Below are positions 54,853 through 63,182 of a DNA stretch of 64,000 nt, in pieces. Both the position numbers and the translations under genes were made by a program. The notes beneath the pieces are model-generated. The model saw only the letters and a list, made by a program, of their open reading frames with translations, was not told where the DNA came from and made no database searches. Origin of the DNA: Rhodococcus sp. 105337 (GTDB lineage Bacteria; Actinomycetota; Actinomycetes; Mycobacteriales; Mycobacteriaceae); the NCBI RefSeq assembly GCF_012844225.1, contig NZ_JABAGQ010000001.1, positions 310,001 through 374,000 on the forward strand, written 5' to 3'. Positions within the stretch are counted from its first letter, which is position 1. Each line of letters begins with the position of its first letter.

Positions 54853-56058
54853 ATGCGCTCACGCGCGGTTTTCCCTGGAGTTCTCCTCACTGTTGCCGTA
54901 GTGGGCCTGACCATGAGCGGGTGTTCGTCCGCCACCGGCAGCTCGATCGGCGCCGATACCGGCGCCGACGCGGGGTGCATCACGGACTTCGATGCAACGG
55001 TCGACTACTTCCCGGCCAAGTCGGAGATCACCGACGCGGAGAACTTCTCGCTCACCTACGAGAACAGCTACCAGATCCTCACCGTCGTCGAACCGTTCTC
55101 CGGCGCCGAACCCGAGTCGTACGTGCTGGTCAAGTGCGGTGCGCCTGCTCCGGAGCTCTCGGGTGAGCTGGCCGACGCGCAGCAGATCACGGTGCCCATC
55201 ACGAGCCTGTACTCGGCGTCGACCACCCATCTGCCCCTCGTGACGGAACTCGGAGTCCTCGACACTCTCACCGGCGTCTCCAGCGGCTCTTTCGTCTCCG
55301 ACGCCGCCGCGCGCGATCGCATCGCCTCCGGGGACGTCGTCGAGTACGCAGCGGGCGGCACCGTCGACACCGAGGCCGTGGTCCTGGCCGCACCTGATGT
55401 CCTGATGACCGGCGGTTCGGACGACCCCGCGTACACGCAGTTGCGGGAGTCCGGCATCGGCGTGGTCGCGAACGCCGAGTGGCTCGAGGCCACACCGCTG
55501 GGCCGCGCCGAATGGATCAAAGTCATGGCGGCGCTGACCGGCACCGAAGAGCGGGCCGCCGAGGTGTACGGCGACATCCGTACGCGTTACCTCGATGTGG
55601 CGGAGAAGGCCGCCGCCGCGGACCCCGCTCCGGTACTTCTCGGCGGGATGTCCCAGGGCACTTGGTACATGTCCTCGGGCGGCAGTTTCATGGGCAAGTT
55701 CTTCGGCGATGCCGGTGCACAGTGGCCGTGGGACGACGTCACCACCACGGGATCCCTGCCCCTCGACTTCGAGTCGGTGATTGCCCAGGCCTCGGACGCG
55801 CCGACGTGGCTGGTCGTCAACAGCTGGACCTCCATCGCCGATGCCCTGGCCGACGACGAGCGCTACGGAAGTCTCGCCGCGATCGGGACGGGCGAGGTAT
55901 GGAACGCGAACAAGGCCACGAACGAGACCGGCGGTAACGACTTCTACGAACGCGGTGTGCTCCGCCCCGACCTGATCCTGTCCGATCTGGTGGCAATCCT
56001 GCACCCCGAAATCCTGCCGGATCACGAGTTCACGTTCTACCGGCAACTGCCGGCGTGA
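54853..56058 (+). CDS. Corrinoid-type ABC transporter binding lipoprotein
   Basis: A 401-residue binding protein with signal peptide and lipobox LTMSGC (Cys 24). It has the helix-linker FecB/BtuF-like fold: TVPITSLYSASTTHLPLVTE, LDTLTGVSSGSFVSDAAARD and VLAAPDVLMTGGSDDPAYTQ; it is longer than typical BtuF and matches the FepB-like COG0614 proteins with two Trp-rich blocks (GTWYMSSGGSFMGKFFGDAG). The riboswitch ahead implies a corrinoid, cobalt complex or a metal co-regulated with B12. Its stop overlaps the permease GTG. Confidence 0.88.
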   Translation: MRSRAVFPGVLLTVAVVGLTMSGCSSATGSSIGADTGADAGCITDFDATVDYFPAKSEITDAENFSLTYENSYQILTVVEPFSGAEPESYVLVKCGAPAPELSGELADAQQITVPITSLYSASTTHLPLVTELGVLDTLTGVSSGSFVSDAAARDRIASGDVVEYAAGGTVDTEAVVLAAPDVLMTGGSDDPAYTQLRESGIGVVANAEWLEATPLGRAEWIKVMAALTGTEERAAEVYGDIRTRYLDVAEKAAAADPAPVLLGGMSQGTWYMSSGGSFMGKFFGDAGAQWPWDDVTTTGSLPLDFESVIAQASDAPTWLVVNSWTSIADALADDERYGSLAAIGTGEVWNANKATNETGGNDFYERGVLRPDLILSDLVAILHPEILPDHEFTFYRQLPA

Positions 56059-57158
56059 CAACCACGCTCGACCCGGCACCCCGGACGCAGGACGGCGTCA
56101 CGTCGCCTCCTCTTCGCACCGGGCGCGTCGCGGTGGCGCTCGCTGCGTTGGCCGCGGCGCTCGCCCTCGCCGTCGTGTTGTCGGTGACCCTGGGGTCGGT
56201 GACCGTGCCCATCGGCGAGACCCTTCGTATCCTCACGGGCCAGGACGCGTCCGATCCCCGATGGGGCACAGTGGTCCGCGATTTGCGCCTGCCCCGCACG
56301 ATCACCGCGATCGTGGTGGGTGCCGCGTTGGGCATCGCGGGCCTGCAGATGCAGACGCTGTTCCGCAATGCGCTCGCCGACCCCTACATCCTCGGTGCCA
56401 GTTCCGGCGCGAGTCTCGGCGTCGCGCTCGTCGTGGTGGCCGGCGGTGGAGGTGCGAGCGGGTTCACCGCGAATCTCGCCGGACTCGGGCGGGCCGGCGT
56501 GGTCATCGCCGCCGCACTCGGGGCCGCAGCGGTGCTCATGCTGATCATGCTGTTGTCGCGGTGGGTGCGTTCGGCGGTCACGCTCCTCCTGATCGGGGTC
56601 ATGCTCGGTTCGGCGACCACCGCGGTGGTCTCGGTCCTGCTCGTCTATGCCGATCCCCAACGCAGCCAACAGTTCCTCGTGTGGGGTCTGGGCAGTTTCA
56701 CCGCGACCACGTGGTCCGATCTGGCGTTGCTGGTCCCGATCGTCCTGACCGGAATCGCCGCCGCGCTTCTCACGGTGCGTGCCCTCAACGCGTTGCTGCT
56801 CGGCGAGGGGTACGCCCGCTCCATGGGTATCGACATCCGCGCCGTGCGCCTGACGACGGTCGTCTCGGCAGCACTGCTCGCCGGTGCCACCACCGCGTTC
56901 TGCGGGCCGATCGGATTCCTCGGACTCATCGTCCCGCATCTGGCCCGCATGGCATTCGGAACTTCCGACCACCGCGTCCTGCTGCCCGGCGTCGCCCTAC
57001 TGGGCGCGGTGGTCGCACTCGTCTGCGGGCTGGTGAGCCAGATGCCCGGCACGGACACGGTGTTCCCACTCAATGCCGTTACCGCCCTGGTCGGTGCGCC
57101 GGTCGTCATCACCGTCCTCGTGCGCAGCCGTCGCGGGGCGTTGGGATCCGCGCTGTGA
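56055..57158 (+). CDS. FecCD/BtuC-type ABC permease
   Basis: A 367-residue permease with about nine spans. RDLRLPRTITAIVVGAALGI, LFRNALADPYILGASSGASL and FCGPIGFLGLIVPHLARMAF are the family blocks. The N-terminal 20 residues are polar. GTG start overlaps the binding-protein stop and its own stop overlaps the ATPase start (GTGA). Confidence 0.92.
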   Translation: MTTTLDPAPRTQDGVTSPPLRTGRVAVALAALAAALALAVVLSVTLGSVTVPIGETLRILTGQDASDPRWGTVVRDLRLPRTITAIVVGAALGIAGLQMQTLFRNALADPYILGASSGASLGVALVVVAGGGGASGFTANLAGLGRAGVVIAAALGAAAVLMLIMLLSRWVRSAVTLLLIGVMLGSATTAVVSVLLVYADPQRSQQFLVWGLGSFTATTWSDLALLVPIVLTGIAAALLTVRALNALLLGEGYARSMGIDIRAVRLTTVVSAALLAGATTAFCGPIGFLGLIVPHLARMAFGTSDHRVLLPGVALLGAVVALVCGLVSQMPGTDTVFPLNAVTALVGAPVVITVLVRSRRGALGSAL

Positions 57159-57994
57159 CCCGAACCGACGTATCCACGGCCGATCCCAACGGCATCGAAT
57201 TACGTGATGTGACAATTGGTTACAACCGCCGGTGCGCTCTTCGCCGACGGAGTGTCACCACCGTCGCGACCGGTCTCGACGCTGTCGCGCGACGCGGCGA
57301 ACTCACCGCTCTGGTGGGCCCCAACGGGGCCGGTAAATCCACGCTCCTTCGTACGCTGTGCGGACTGCAACCGGTGCTGCACGGACAGGTCCTGATCGAC
57401 GGCGACGACCTGTCGTCGGTCCGGCCCGCCGACCTCGCCACCCGCATCTCGGTGGTGCTCACCGAGCGCATCGACCCCGGCCTACTCACCGTGCGGGAAC
57501 TCGTCGCACTCGGTCGCACCCCACATCTGCCCGCGAGCGCCCGGCTCTCCCCCGAGGACCGGGCCGTGGTGGATTGGGCACTCGACGCCGTCGGGGCGAC
57601 ACACCTGGCCGCACGACAGTTCACCGAACTGTCCGACGGCCAGCGGCAACGGTCCCTCACCGCCCGCGCACTCGCGCAACAACCGTCGCTGCTCGTCCTC
57701 GACGAGCCGACGTCGTTCCTCGATGTACCGTCCCGGGTCGAACTCGTCGACGTTCTGGGCCGCCTCGCCCGGGAGCAGAACCTTGCCGTGATCATGTCCA
57801 CCCACGAACTCGAACTCGCGTTGCGAGTGTCGGACCGGATGTGGTTGCTCGACGCCGATCGGACGCTGACGTGCGACACCCCGGCGGCCCTCGCGGAATC
57901 CGGACGGATCGGGGCGGCATTCGACCGCGGACGCATGCGATTCGATCCGCAGACACTGGTCTTCGATCTCACGGGGGATGACAGCCGTGCCTGA
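57155..57994 (+). CDS. FecE/BtuD-type ABC ATPase
   Basis: A 279-residue ATPase. Walker A GPNGAGKST, a signature altered to LSDGQRQR (Asp in place of the usual second Gly), Walker B SLLVLDEPTSFLDV and H-loop VIMSTHELELALRVSD. LTVRELVALGRTPHLPASAR is the family block. Its last 17 bp overlap the FhuF-like gene. Confidence 0.9.
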   Translation: MTRTDVSTADPNGIELRDVTIGYNRRCALRRRSVTTVATGLDAVARRGELTALVGPNGAGKSTLLRTLCGLQPVLHGQVLIDGDDLSSVRPADLATRISVVLTERIDPGLLTVRELVALGRTPHLPASARLSPEDRAVVDWALDAVGATHLAARQFTELSDGQRQRSLTARALAQQPSLLVLDEPTSFLDVPSRVELVDVLGRLAREQNLAVIMSTHELELALRVSDRMWLLDADRTLTCDTPAALAESGRIGAAFDRGRMRFDPQTLVFDLTGDDSRA

Positions 57995-58634
57995 CCCAAC
58001 AGAAGTGCTCGAGGAAATCGCCACGCAGAGTCCGTATTTCGCGGTCGGCACCGGACCGGCGCCCGGCCCCTGGCAGCCCACGACCGCCCTGCGCGAGTGC
58101 GCAATACGGGACGCGCTCGTGTCCACGACGGCCGACCGGATGGTTACGAGCGAGCCGCGGGTCGCCGCCTCGACCGTGTTCTTCGGGTACGCCGCGAGGA
58201 TGTGGTCCGTCGCGCTCGGATCGGTGACGACGTCGGGTCGATGCATCCGGCTCGATCCGGGGATGTTGCTGTGGCGGACGGACGGCGGCATGCAGTTGCA
58301 CCTCGCCGATCCACGCTTCGGTGGTTCCGTCGCGGCCGAGGTCCTCGATGCCCAACTCGAACCGCTCATCGAGGCGTGGGCGGATGTCGTGGCCCCGGGC
58401 CTCATGTGGGGCAATACCGCGTCGGCGTTGATCGGCGCGGGTCGCGTGCTCGGGCCCGCGGCAACGCCGTACGTCGAAGCCCTGCTGGGCGACCCGCGGC
58501 TCCGCACCGCACTCGATCGGTCCACGCATCGTCGTCGCAGCTGCTGCTTGTTCTATCGCACCCCGAACGGCGGCGTGTGCGGCGACTGTCCTTTTCCCAC
58601 CCCTCCTGCCATGTCCTCGAAGGAGAGATCGTGA
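57978..58634 (+). CDS. FhuF-like (2Fe-2S) protein in a cobalamin-riboswitch operon
   Basis: A 218-residue protein with the C-terminal Cys set [20 protein letters not shown], the FhuF-type 2Fe-2S site. [20 protein letters not shown] and [20 protein letters not shown] are shared with the paralogue at 40720-41376, at an estimated two-thirds identity by eye. FhuF reduces ferric siderophores after import; here the cobalamin riboswitch implies that the imported compound is a corrinoid or cobalt complex, so the protein may reduce cobalt or strip its upper ligand (inference). It overlaps both neighbours. Confidence 0.85.
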   Translation: MTAVPDPTEVLEEIATQSPYFAVGTGPAPGPWQPTTALRECAIRDALVSTTADRMVTSEPRVAASTVFFGYAARMWSVALGSVTTSGRCIRLDPGMLLWRTDGGMQLHLADPRFGGSVAAEVLDAQLEPLIEAWADVVAPGLMWGNTASALIGAGRVLGPAATPYVEALLGDPRLRTALDRSTHRRRSCCLFYRTPNGGVCGDCPFPTPPAMSSKERS

Positions 58635-59191
58635 CGTCCACTTTCAGCCCTGAGATCCTCGAAACCGAAGACGGCGGACGCGAGCAGCGTTGGGCGCTGC
58701 CCGTCGACGAGGACAGCCTTCTCCGCCTGATCCGGATGCTGTTCGACGAGTATTGGAACGACATGTGGTTCGGTCTCCTCATCGAAGGTTCGGCGCTCGA
58801 GGTTGCGGCTCCCAATGCGCCGAAAAAGATTTCGATGTACGACGGGTACGCGACGGTCGACTTCGGGCGGTGGCATTTTCATCTGTGCATCGGTGAGCAC
58901 ACCGCGAGCGGACCGGAACTCGGCCGTATCCGTCGTTGCAGCCGCGCCGAGCTTTATCGCCGGATCGGCGCGGACGACACCGTCTCGTCGTGGGGCCTGC
59001 GCCTGTTCAACGGTCGCGACGAGCAGATGATGACCGTCATGCTTCCCACGCCGTTCCTCACCAACACTCAGCGCCTCACGGACGAACCCGTGTGGGAGCA
59101 CCTCGAGGCGTGGGATCGGATTCGGGCCGAGCTCCTCGGACTCGAACCCGATCCCCGCGACCGCAGCGGCCAAGGTTTCCGTCACTCCTGA
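58631..59191 (+). CDS. Unrecognised protein encoded after the FhuF-like gene
   Basis: A 186-residue soluble protein (GTG overlapping the FhuF-like stop as GTGA). It starts with a variable head, then LPVDEDSLLRLIRMLFDEYW, FGLLIEGSALEVAAPNAPKK, and a His/Cys-containing core GRWHFHLCIGEHTASGPELG with RIRRCSRAELYRRI after it, ending LLGLEPDPRDRSGQGFRHS. I do not recognise the family. HFHLC...H plus Cys could bind metal. Being last in a B12-controlled operon, it is a candidate corrinoid or cobalt-handling protein. Confidence 0.7.
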   Translation: MTSTFSPEILETEDGGREQRWALPVDEDSLLRLIRMLFDEYWNDMWFGLLIEGSALEVAAPNAPKKISMYDGYATVDFGRWHFHLCIGEHTASGPELGRIRRCSRAELYRRIGADDTVSSWGLRLFNGRDEQMMTVMLPTPFLTNTQRLTDEPVWEHLEAWDRIRAELLGLEPDPRDRSGQGFRHS

Positions 59192-59198
59192 TCGACGG

Positions 59199-59996
59199 TC
59201 ACCCCTGCCCGGCGAACTCCCGGTCACGGACACGGTGATACCGGATCACCGGCGTGCCTCCGTCGTCGACGACGGAGGCACGCACCCCGTATACGTGCTC
59301 GATCATGTCGGACGTCAGTGCCTCGATAGGTGGGCCCTGGGCGACGATCCGTCCCTTCGAGAGAACGACGACCCGGTCACAGAACATCGCCGCGAGGTTG
59401 AGATCGTGCAGTGCGACGTAACTGGTCACCGGCAATGCCACCACCCGTTCCAGGATGTCGAGCTGATGCTGGACGTCGAGGTGATTGGTCGGTTCGTCGA
59501 GCAGGAGTTCCTGCGGATCCTGGGCGAGCGCCCGCGCGATCTGGGCGCGCTGGCGTTCTCCGCCCGACATGGCCCGCCACAGGCGGTCGGCGTGCTCGGA
59601 CATACCGGTGGCCACGAGCGCCCGTTCTATCGCGGCGTCGCCTCCGTCGTCGCGGCCGAAGACGTCCGCGTGTGGAACTCGGCCCAGCCGAACCACATCC
59701 CGGACCCTGATGTCGACCTCGGTGTGCGAGTGCTGTCCCACCATCGCGACCCGCCTGGCCAGGACGCGGCGGCCGAGCGACCGGATGTCGGCACCATCGA
59801 GCGTCACAGTGCCCGCGTCCGGACGGTCGACGCCGGCAAGCAGACGCAGGAGTGACGACTTGCCGGAACCGTTGGGGCCGAGCAGCCCGATTGTCTCGCC
59901 GGGCCGCGGGTCGATCGTCACGTCGTCGACTACGAGGTTGCCGCCCCGGCTCCACCTCAGCGATGTTGCCGCCAGTGTCTCTGTTTTCCTCGTCAC
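59199..59996 (-). CDS. FecE/BtuD-type ABC ATPase
   Basis: A 265-residue ATPase. Walker A GPNGSGKSS, signature MSGGERQR, Walker B ELLLDEPTNHLDV, H-loop SYVALHDLNLAAMFCDRVVV; RVRDVVRLGRVPHADVFGRD is the family block. GTG start overlaps the permease stop. It faces the end of the rightward operon with only 7 bp between stops. Confidence 0.92.
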   Translation of the reverse strand: MTRKTETLAATSLRWSRGGNLVVDDVTIDPRPGETIGLLGPNGSGKSSLLRLLAGVDRPDAGTVTLDGADIRSLGRRVLARRVAMVGQHSHTEVDIRVRDVVRLGRVPHADVFGRDDGGDAAIERALVATGMSEHADRLWRAMSGGERQRAQIARALAQDPQELLLDEPTNHLDVQHQLDILERVVALPVTSYVALHDLNLAAMFCDRVVVLSKGRIVAQGPPIEALTSDMIEHVYGVRASVVDDGGTPVIRYHRVRDREFAGQG

Positions 59997-61045
59997 TGCG
60001 TGCTCCTCATTCGGAAGAGAATCAGGGCGAAGGCGGGCACACCGATCAGCGCGGTGACCACGCCGACCGGAACCTCCTGCGGGGCGAAGACCGTGCGTGC
60101 CACCGCGTCGACCCACACCATGAACACCGCCCCCACCACTGCGGCGACCGGTACGAGACGACTGTGCCTGGGGCCGATCAGGAATCGTGCGGCGTGGGGT
60201 AGTACGAGGCCCACGAACCCGATGGCACCGGCCGCGCTGACCAGTACCGCGGTGATGAGTGCCGTCACCACCAGGAACATCAGACGGGTACGACCCACCG
60301 CGATTCCGAGCGTCGCGGCGGTGGACGATCCGAAGGTGAAGGCATCGAGCGCGGAGGCCTTCAGCAGGCACACCGCGATCCCCAGTGCGCACACACTGCC
60401 GCACAGGATCACGTCGCTCCAGGTTGCGCCCGCGAGCGAGCCGAGCAACCAGAACAGCACGCCGCGGGTGCGTTCCGCGTCGGCCGACGAGATGACGATG
60501 AAAGAGGTGAGCGCGGAGAACAATTGGGTACCCGCGACACCGGCGAGGACCACACGGGAGGTTCCGCCGCCCGCGCCGGACGCGAGCAGCAGCACCAGCC
60601 CGAACGACACCAGTGCGCCGAGAAATGCTCCACCGGACAACGAGATCGCACCGCCTCCGATGCCGAGGACCGCGATCATCACGGCGCCGGTGGAGGCACC
60701 GGACGAGATACCCAGCACGAACGGGTCGGCGAGCGGATTTCGCAGCAGCGACTGCATGATCACGCCGCACACGGCCAGGCCGGCCCCGCACACCGCCGCG
60801 AGCAACGTTCGAGGTAGCCGCAGTTCCCAGACGATGCCCTCCCGGATTGCACTCACCGTCGACCCACTCATACCCAGCTTGTCGAAGATCACCGAATAGA
60901 CGTCCCCGACAGAGAGATTCGCGGGCCCTATGGTGACGGTGACGGCGATCGACAGAGCAAGCGCCACCACTCCCACGGTGATCACAGCGACAACCGGGAC
61001 CCGGTCGCCCCTGACGGGCAACCGGGTCTTCATCTCGGCCGTCAC
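59993..61045 (-). CDS. FecCD/BtuC-type ABC permease
   Basis: About 350 residues, nine or ten spans. LRLPRTLLAAVCGAGLAVCG, LLRNPLADPFVLGISSGAST and IGFVGLVLPHAARFLIGPRH are the family blocks. I chose GTG 61045, overlapping the binding-protein stop (GTGA) like the other genes here; an ATG at 61063 is possible. Confidence 0.9.
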   Translation of the reverse strand: MTAEMKTRLPVRGDRVPVVAVITVGVVALALSIAVTVTIGPANLSVGDVYSVIFDKLGMSGSTVSAIREGIVWELRLPRTLLAAVCGAGLAVCGVIMQSLLRNPLADPFVLGISSGASTGAVMIAVLGIGGGAISLSGGAFLGALVSFGLVLLLASGAGGGTSRVVLAGVAGTQLFSALTSFIVISSADAERTRGVLFWLLGSLAGATWSDVILCGSVCALGIAVCLLKASALDAFTFGSSTAATLGIAVGRTRLMFLVVTALITAVLVSAAGAIGFVGLVLPHAARFLIGPRHSRLVPVAAVVGAVFMVWVDAVARTVFAPQEVPVGVVTALIGVPAFALILFRMRSTQ

Positions 61046-62127
61046 CGGTTGCCGAGGTTCCATTCCCGCACTGCGGCGGCGACCTTCTCGATCCCGTCGA
61101 CCGTGCGGATGGACGGGTTCATGTCGGCGCCGTTGACCACGATGTAACGCTTGTTCTGCACCGCGGACAGTCGCTGTGTGACCGGATTCGACTCGAGGAA
61201 CGCGATCTTGCTGTCGAGGGCGTCACCGTCGATGCTGCGGCGACTCAGATCCCCGAGCACCAGTGCGGTCGGGTCCCGGTCCAGGACCGACTCCCAGCTG
61301 ACCTGCGGCCACTCGTTGGTCGTGTCGTCGAAGACGTTCTTCGCCCCGACGGAGTTCGTGATGATGCCCGACGAGCCACAGCAGCCCGCCACATAGGGCG
61401 TGTTGATATCGGCGAACCAGAACGCCAGCGAGACCTCCGACGCATCGACCTCACCAGCAGCGTTCTCGTATCGCTGCTCGAGTTCCGCGACGAACTCCTC
61501 GCCGCGATCCCGCACGTCGAAAATAGCTGCGAGCTCGCGGATCTCCTTGTAGACGGAGTCCATCGTGAGCGGTTCGGTGCGGTTGCCGTCGGCGTTGACA
61601 CTCTCGTCGTTCTTGCCTTCACAATCGGTGGGCGACAGGTACGACGGCACCCCGAGCCGGTCGAACTGATCCCGGTCCGCGACACCGCCCTCGCCCAGCG
61701 TGCCGCCGAACGATGCCGACACGAAGTCGGGTTCGGTCTCGAGGACCACTTCGAACGACGGTTTGTTGTCGGCGAGACGCGGGACGGTCTCGTTCGCGGC
61801 TGCGAGGTTGTCGCGCACCGGGTCCGTCCACGTCGCGGTGCCGACCATCCGATCGGCGAGTCCGAGCGACAACAGGATCTCCGTGGAGCCCTGGTTGAGC
61901 GAGACTGCCCGTTGCGGGGGCGCATCGATCGTGACGGAATAACCGCAATTGTCGATGGTCAGTGGATAGTTCGTCGCGGACGACGAGACGTCGACGTCCT
62001 GTTCGGCGCCGGTCGCGGCGTCGTTCGTCGAACAGCCTGCGACCGCGAGGGTCGCGGCGACGACTGCGATGCCTGTGCGCAGCATCGGGTGCCGCCCCTG
62101 CCGGGCGGTGAATATCGAGTTGTTCAT
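61042..62127 (-). CDS. ABC transporter binding lipoprotein (corrinoid/siderophore class)
   Basis: A 361-residue binding protein; lipobox LAVAGC with Cys 32. RAVSLNQGSTEILLSLGLAD, the usual opening block, LETEPDFVSASFGGTLGEGG and DPTALVLGDLSRRSIDGDAL follow. A Cys pair in NTPYVAGCCGSSGIITNSVG is unusual; BtuF-like proteins of the other operon also have a CC (DGQCCGVTP). GAGG lies six bases ahead of ATG 62127; ATG 62085 is an alternative. Behind a cobalamin riboswitch. Confidence 0.88.
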   Translation of the reverse strand: MNNSIFTARQGRHPMLRTGIAVVAATLAVAGCSTNDAATGAEQDVDVSSSATNYPLTIDNCGYSVTIDAPPQRAVSLNQGSTEILLSLGLADRMVGTATWTDPVRDNLAAANETVPRLADNKPSFEVVLETEPDFVSASFGGTLGEGGVADRDQFDRLGVPSYLSPTDCEGKNDESVNADGNRTEPLTMDSVYKEIRELAAIFDVRDRGEEFVAELEQRYENAAGEVDASEVSLAFWFADINTPYVAGCCGSSGIITNSVGAKNVFDDTTNEWPQVSWESVLDRDPTALVLGDLSRRSIDGDALDSKIAFLESNPVTQRLSAVQNKRYIVVNGADMNPSIRTVDGIEKVAAAVREWNLGNR

Positions 62128-62144
62128 GTCCATCCTCGTGGTGT

Positions 62145-62303
62145 CACTTCGGTCGGCGCAGGTGTCCTGGCTCCCGGATCGACGCTCTCCCCCGGCCTTC
62201 CAACCGTGATGGGTCGTGGCCGTACGAGTGGGGGATCGCTCCTCGGTGACAGTTGCGGGACAGCCCCGGATTCGCACCGGTGTTCCCTACGTCGTATCGA
62301 AGC
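62145..62303 (-). promoter_or_regulatory. Cobalamin riboswitch (upstream of leftward importer)
   Basis: Reading leftward: GGGAACACCGGTGCGAATCC, GGGGCTGTCCCGCAACTGTC, then much later GGGAGCCAGGACACC. These are the conserved B12-aptamer strands. CTTCGATACG and CGACCGAAG can close P1. The binding-protein start is about 20 bp beyond the aptamer, close enough for translational control. Confidence 0.92.
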
Positions 62304-62378
62304 GTACAAGACCGTCGCGAACATGGACATAGCAGCGGGTGGGCGGACAGGCTCACGTCAGGCGGGACGGTGGTGGAG

Positions 62379-63182
62379 TCACGCCCTGGACCGACGTGGT
62401 GAACGGTCACCGGGGGCGCGGCGAAGCAGATACGTATCCATTACCCAGCCTCGCGCGACCTTCGCCCGTGCCCGCGCCTTCTCGATCTCGGGAAGTACGT
62501 CGGAGAGGCGTCCGGCCACGAGTTCTTCGTCGGTCGTTCCCAGCTGTGCGCCCCACCAGATATCCCACACGCCGGGTAATTCCGAGCACGCGAGCTGCCC
62601 GTCGAGCATGACCACGATGTTCTCCGCTCCTCCGGCCACCTCCTCGGCGAGCCGCCGGCCCGTCGTGATGGTGATCGGGCCTCCGATCACGTTGAGCACC
62701 AGCCTGTGCCGTGCCGCGAGCATTTGCACACTGCTGACTCCCGGGATCACGTCGTAGTCGATGTCGAGCAGTCCACGAGTGCGAATGCGTTCGACGACAC
62801 GGATAGTGCTGTCGTACAGGCTCGGATCTCCCCACACGAGGAGCCCGACGGTCTCGCCGTCGAGAACCTGTTCGAGGAGAGCGATCTCGTAGGCTTCGGC
62901 GCGTGCGGCGTGCCAGTCGCGCACCTCGGCGCCGTATGCCTCGGGGGTCCGGTCGCGTGGCGGATCGGGCACCGCGATGACGCGGTAGTCCCCCGTGCTG
63001 TGACGCCGGCAGATCTCTTGCCGCACAGCGACGAGATCACCGGTACCGGCACGTCCGGCTTCGGCTTCCTTGTCGGCGACGAGGAACACGTCGACGCTGT
63101 TCAACGCGTGCACGGCGGCCACGGTCAGGTCGTCGGGGCCACCCGGGCCGATACCGATGAGCCGCAGCCGCCGAACCGTCAC
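62379..63182 (-). CDS. cobF: Precorrin-6A synthase (deacetylating)
   Basis: A 267-residue SAM-dependent methyltransferase of aerobic cobalamin synthesis; it methylates C-1 of precorrin-5 and releases acetate. RRLRLIGIGPGGPDDLTVAA, GLLVWGDPSLYDSTIRVVER and YDVIPGVSSVQMLAARHRLV give the tetrapyrrole methylase fold, and IGGPITITTGRRLAEEVAG follows. The form fits CobF rather than CobI/CobJ. GTG start overlaps the cobN stop (GTGA). Confidence 0.92.
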   Translation of the reverse strand: MTVRRLRLIGIGPGGPDDLTVAAVHALNSVDVFLVADKEAEAGRAGTGDLVAVRQEICRRHSTGDYRVIAVPDPPRDRTPEAYGAEVRDWHAARAEAYEIALLEQVLDGETVGLLVWGDPSLYDSTIRVVERIRTRGLLDIDYDVIPGVSSVQMLAARHRLVLNVIGGPITITTGRRLAEEVAGGAENIVVMLDGQLACSELPGVWDIWWGAQLGTTDEELVAGRLSDVLPEIEKARARAKVARGWVMDTYLLRRAPGDRSPRRSRA

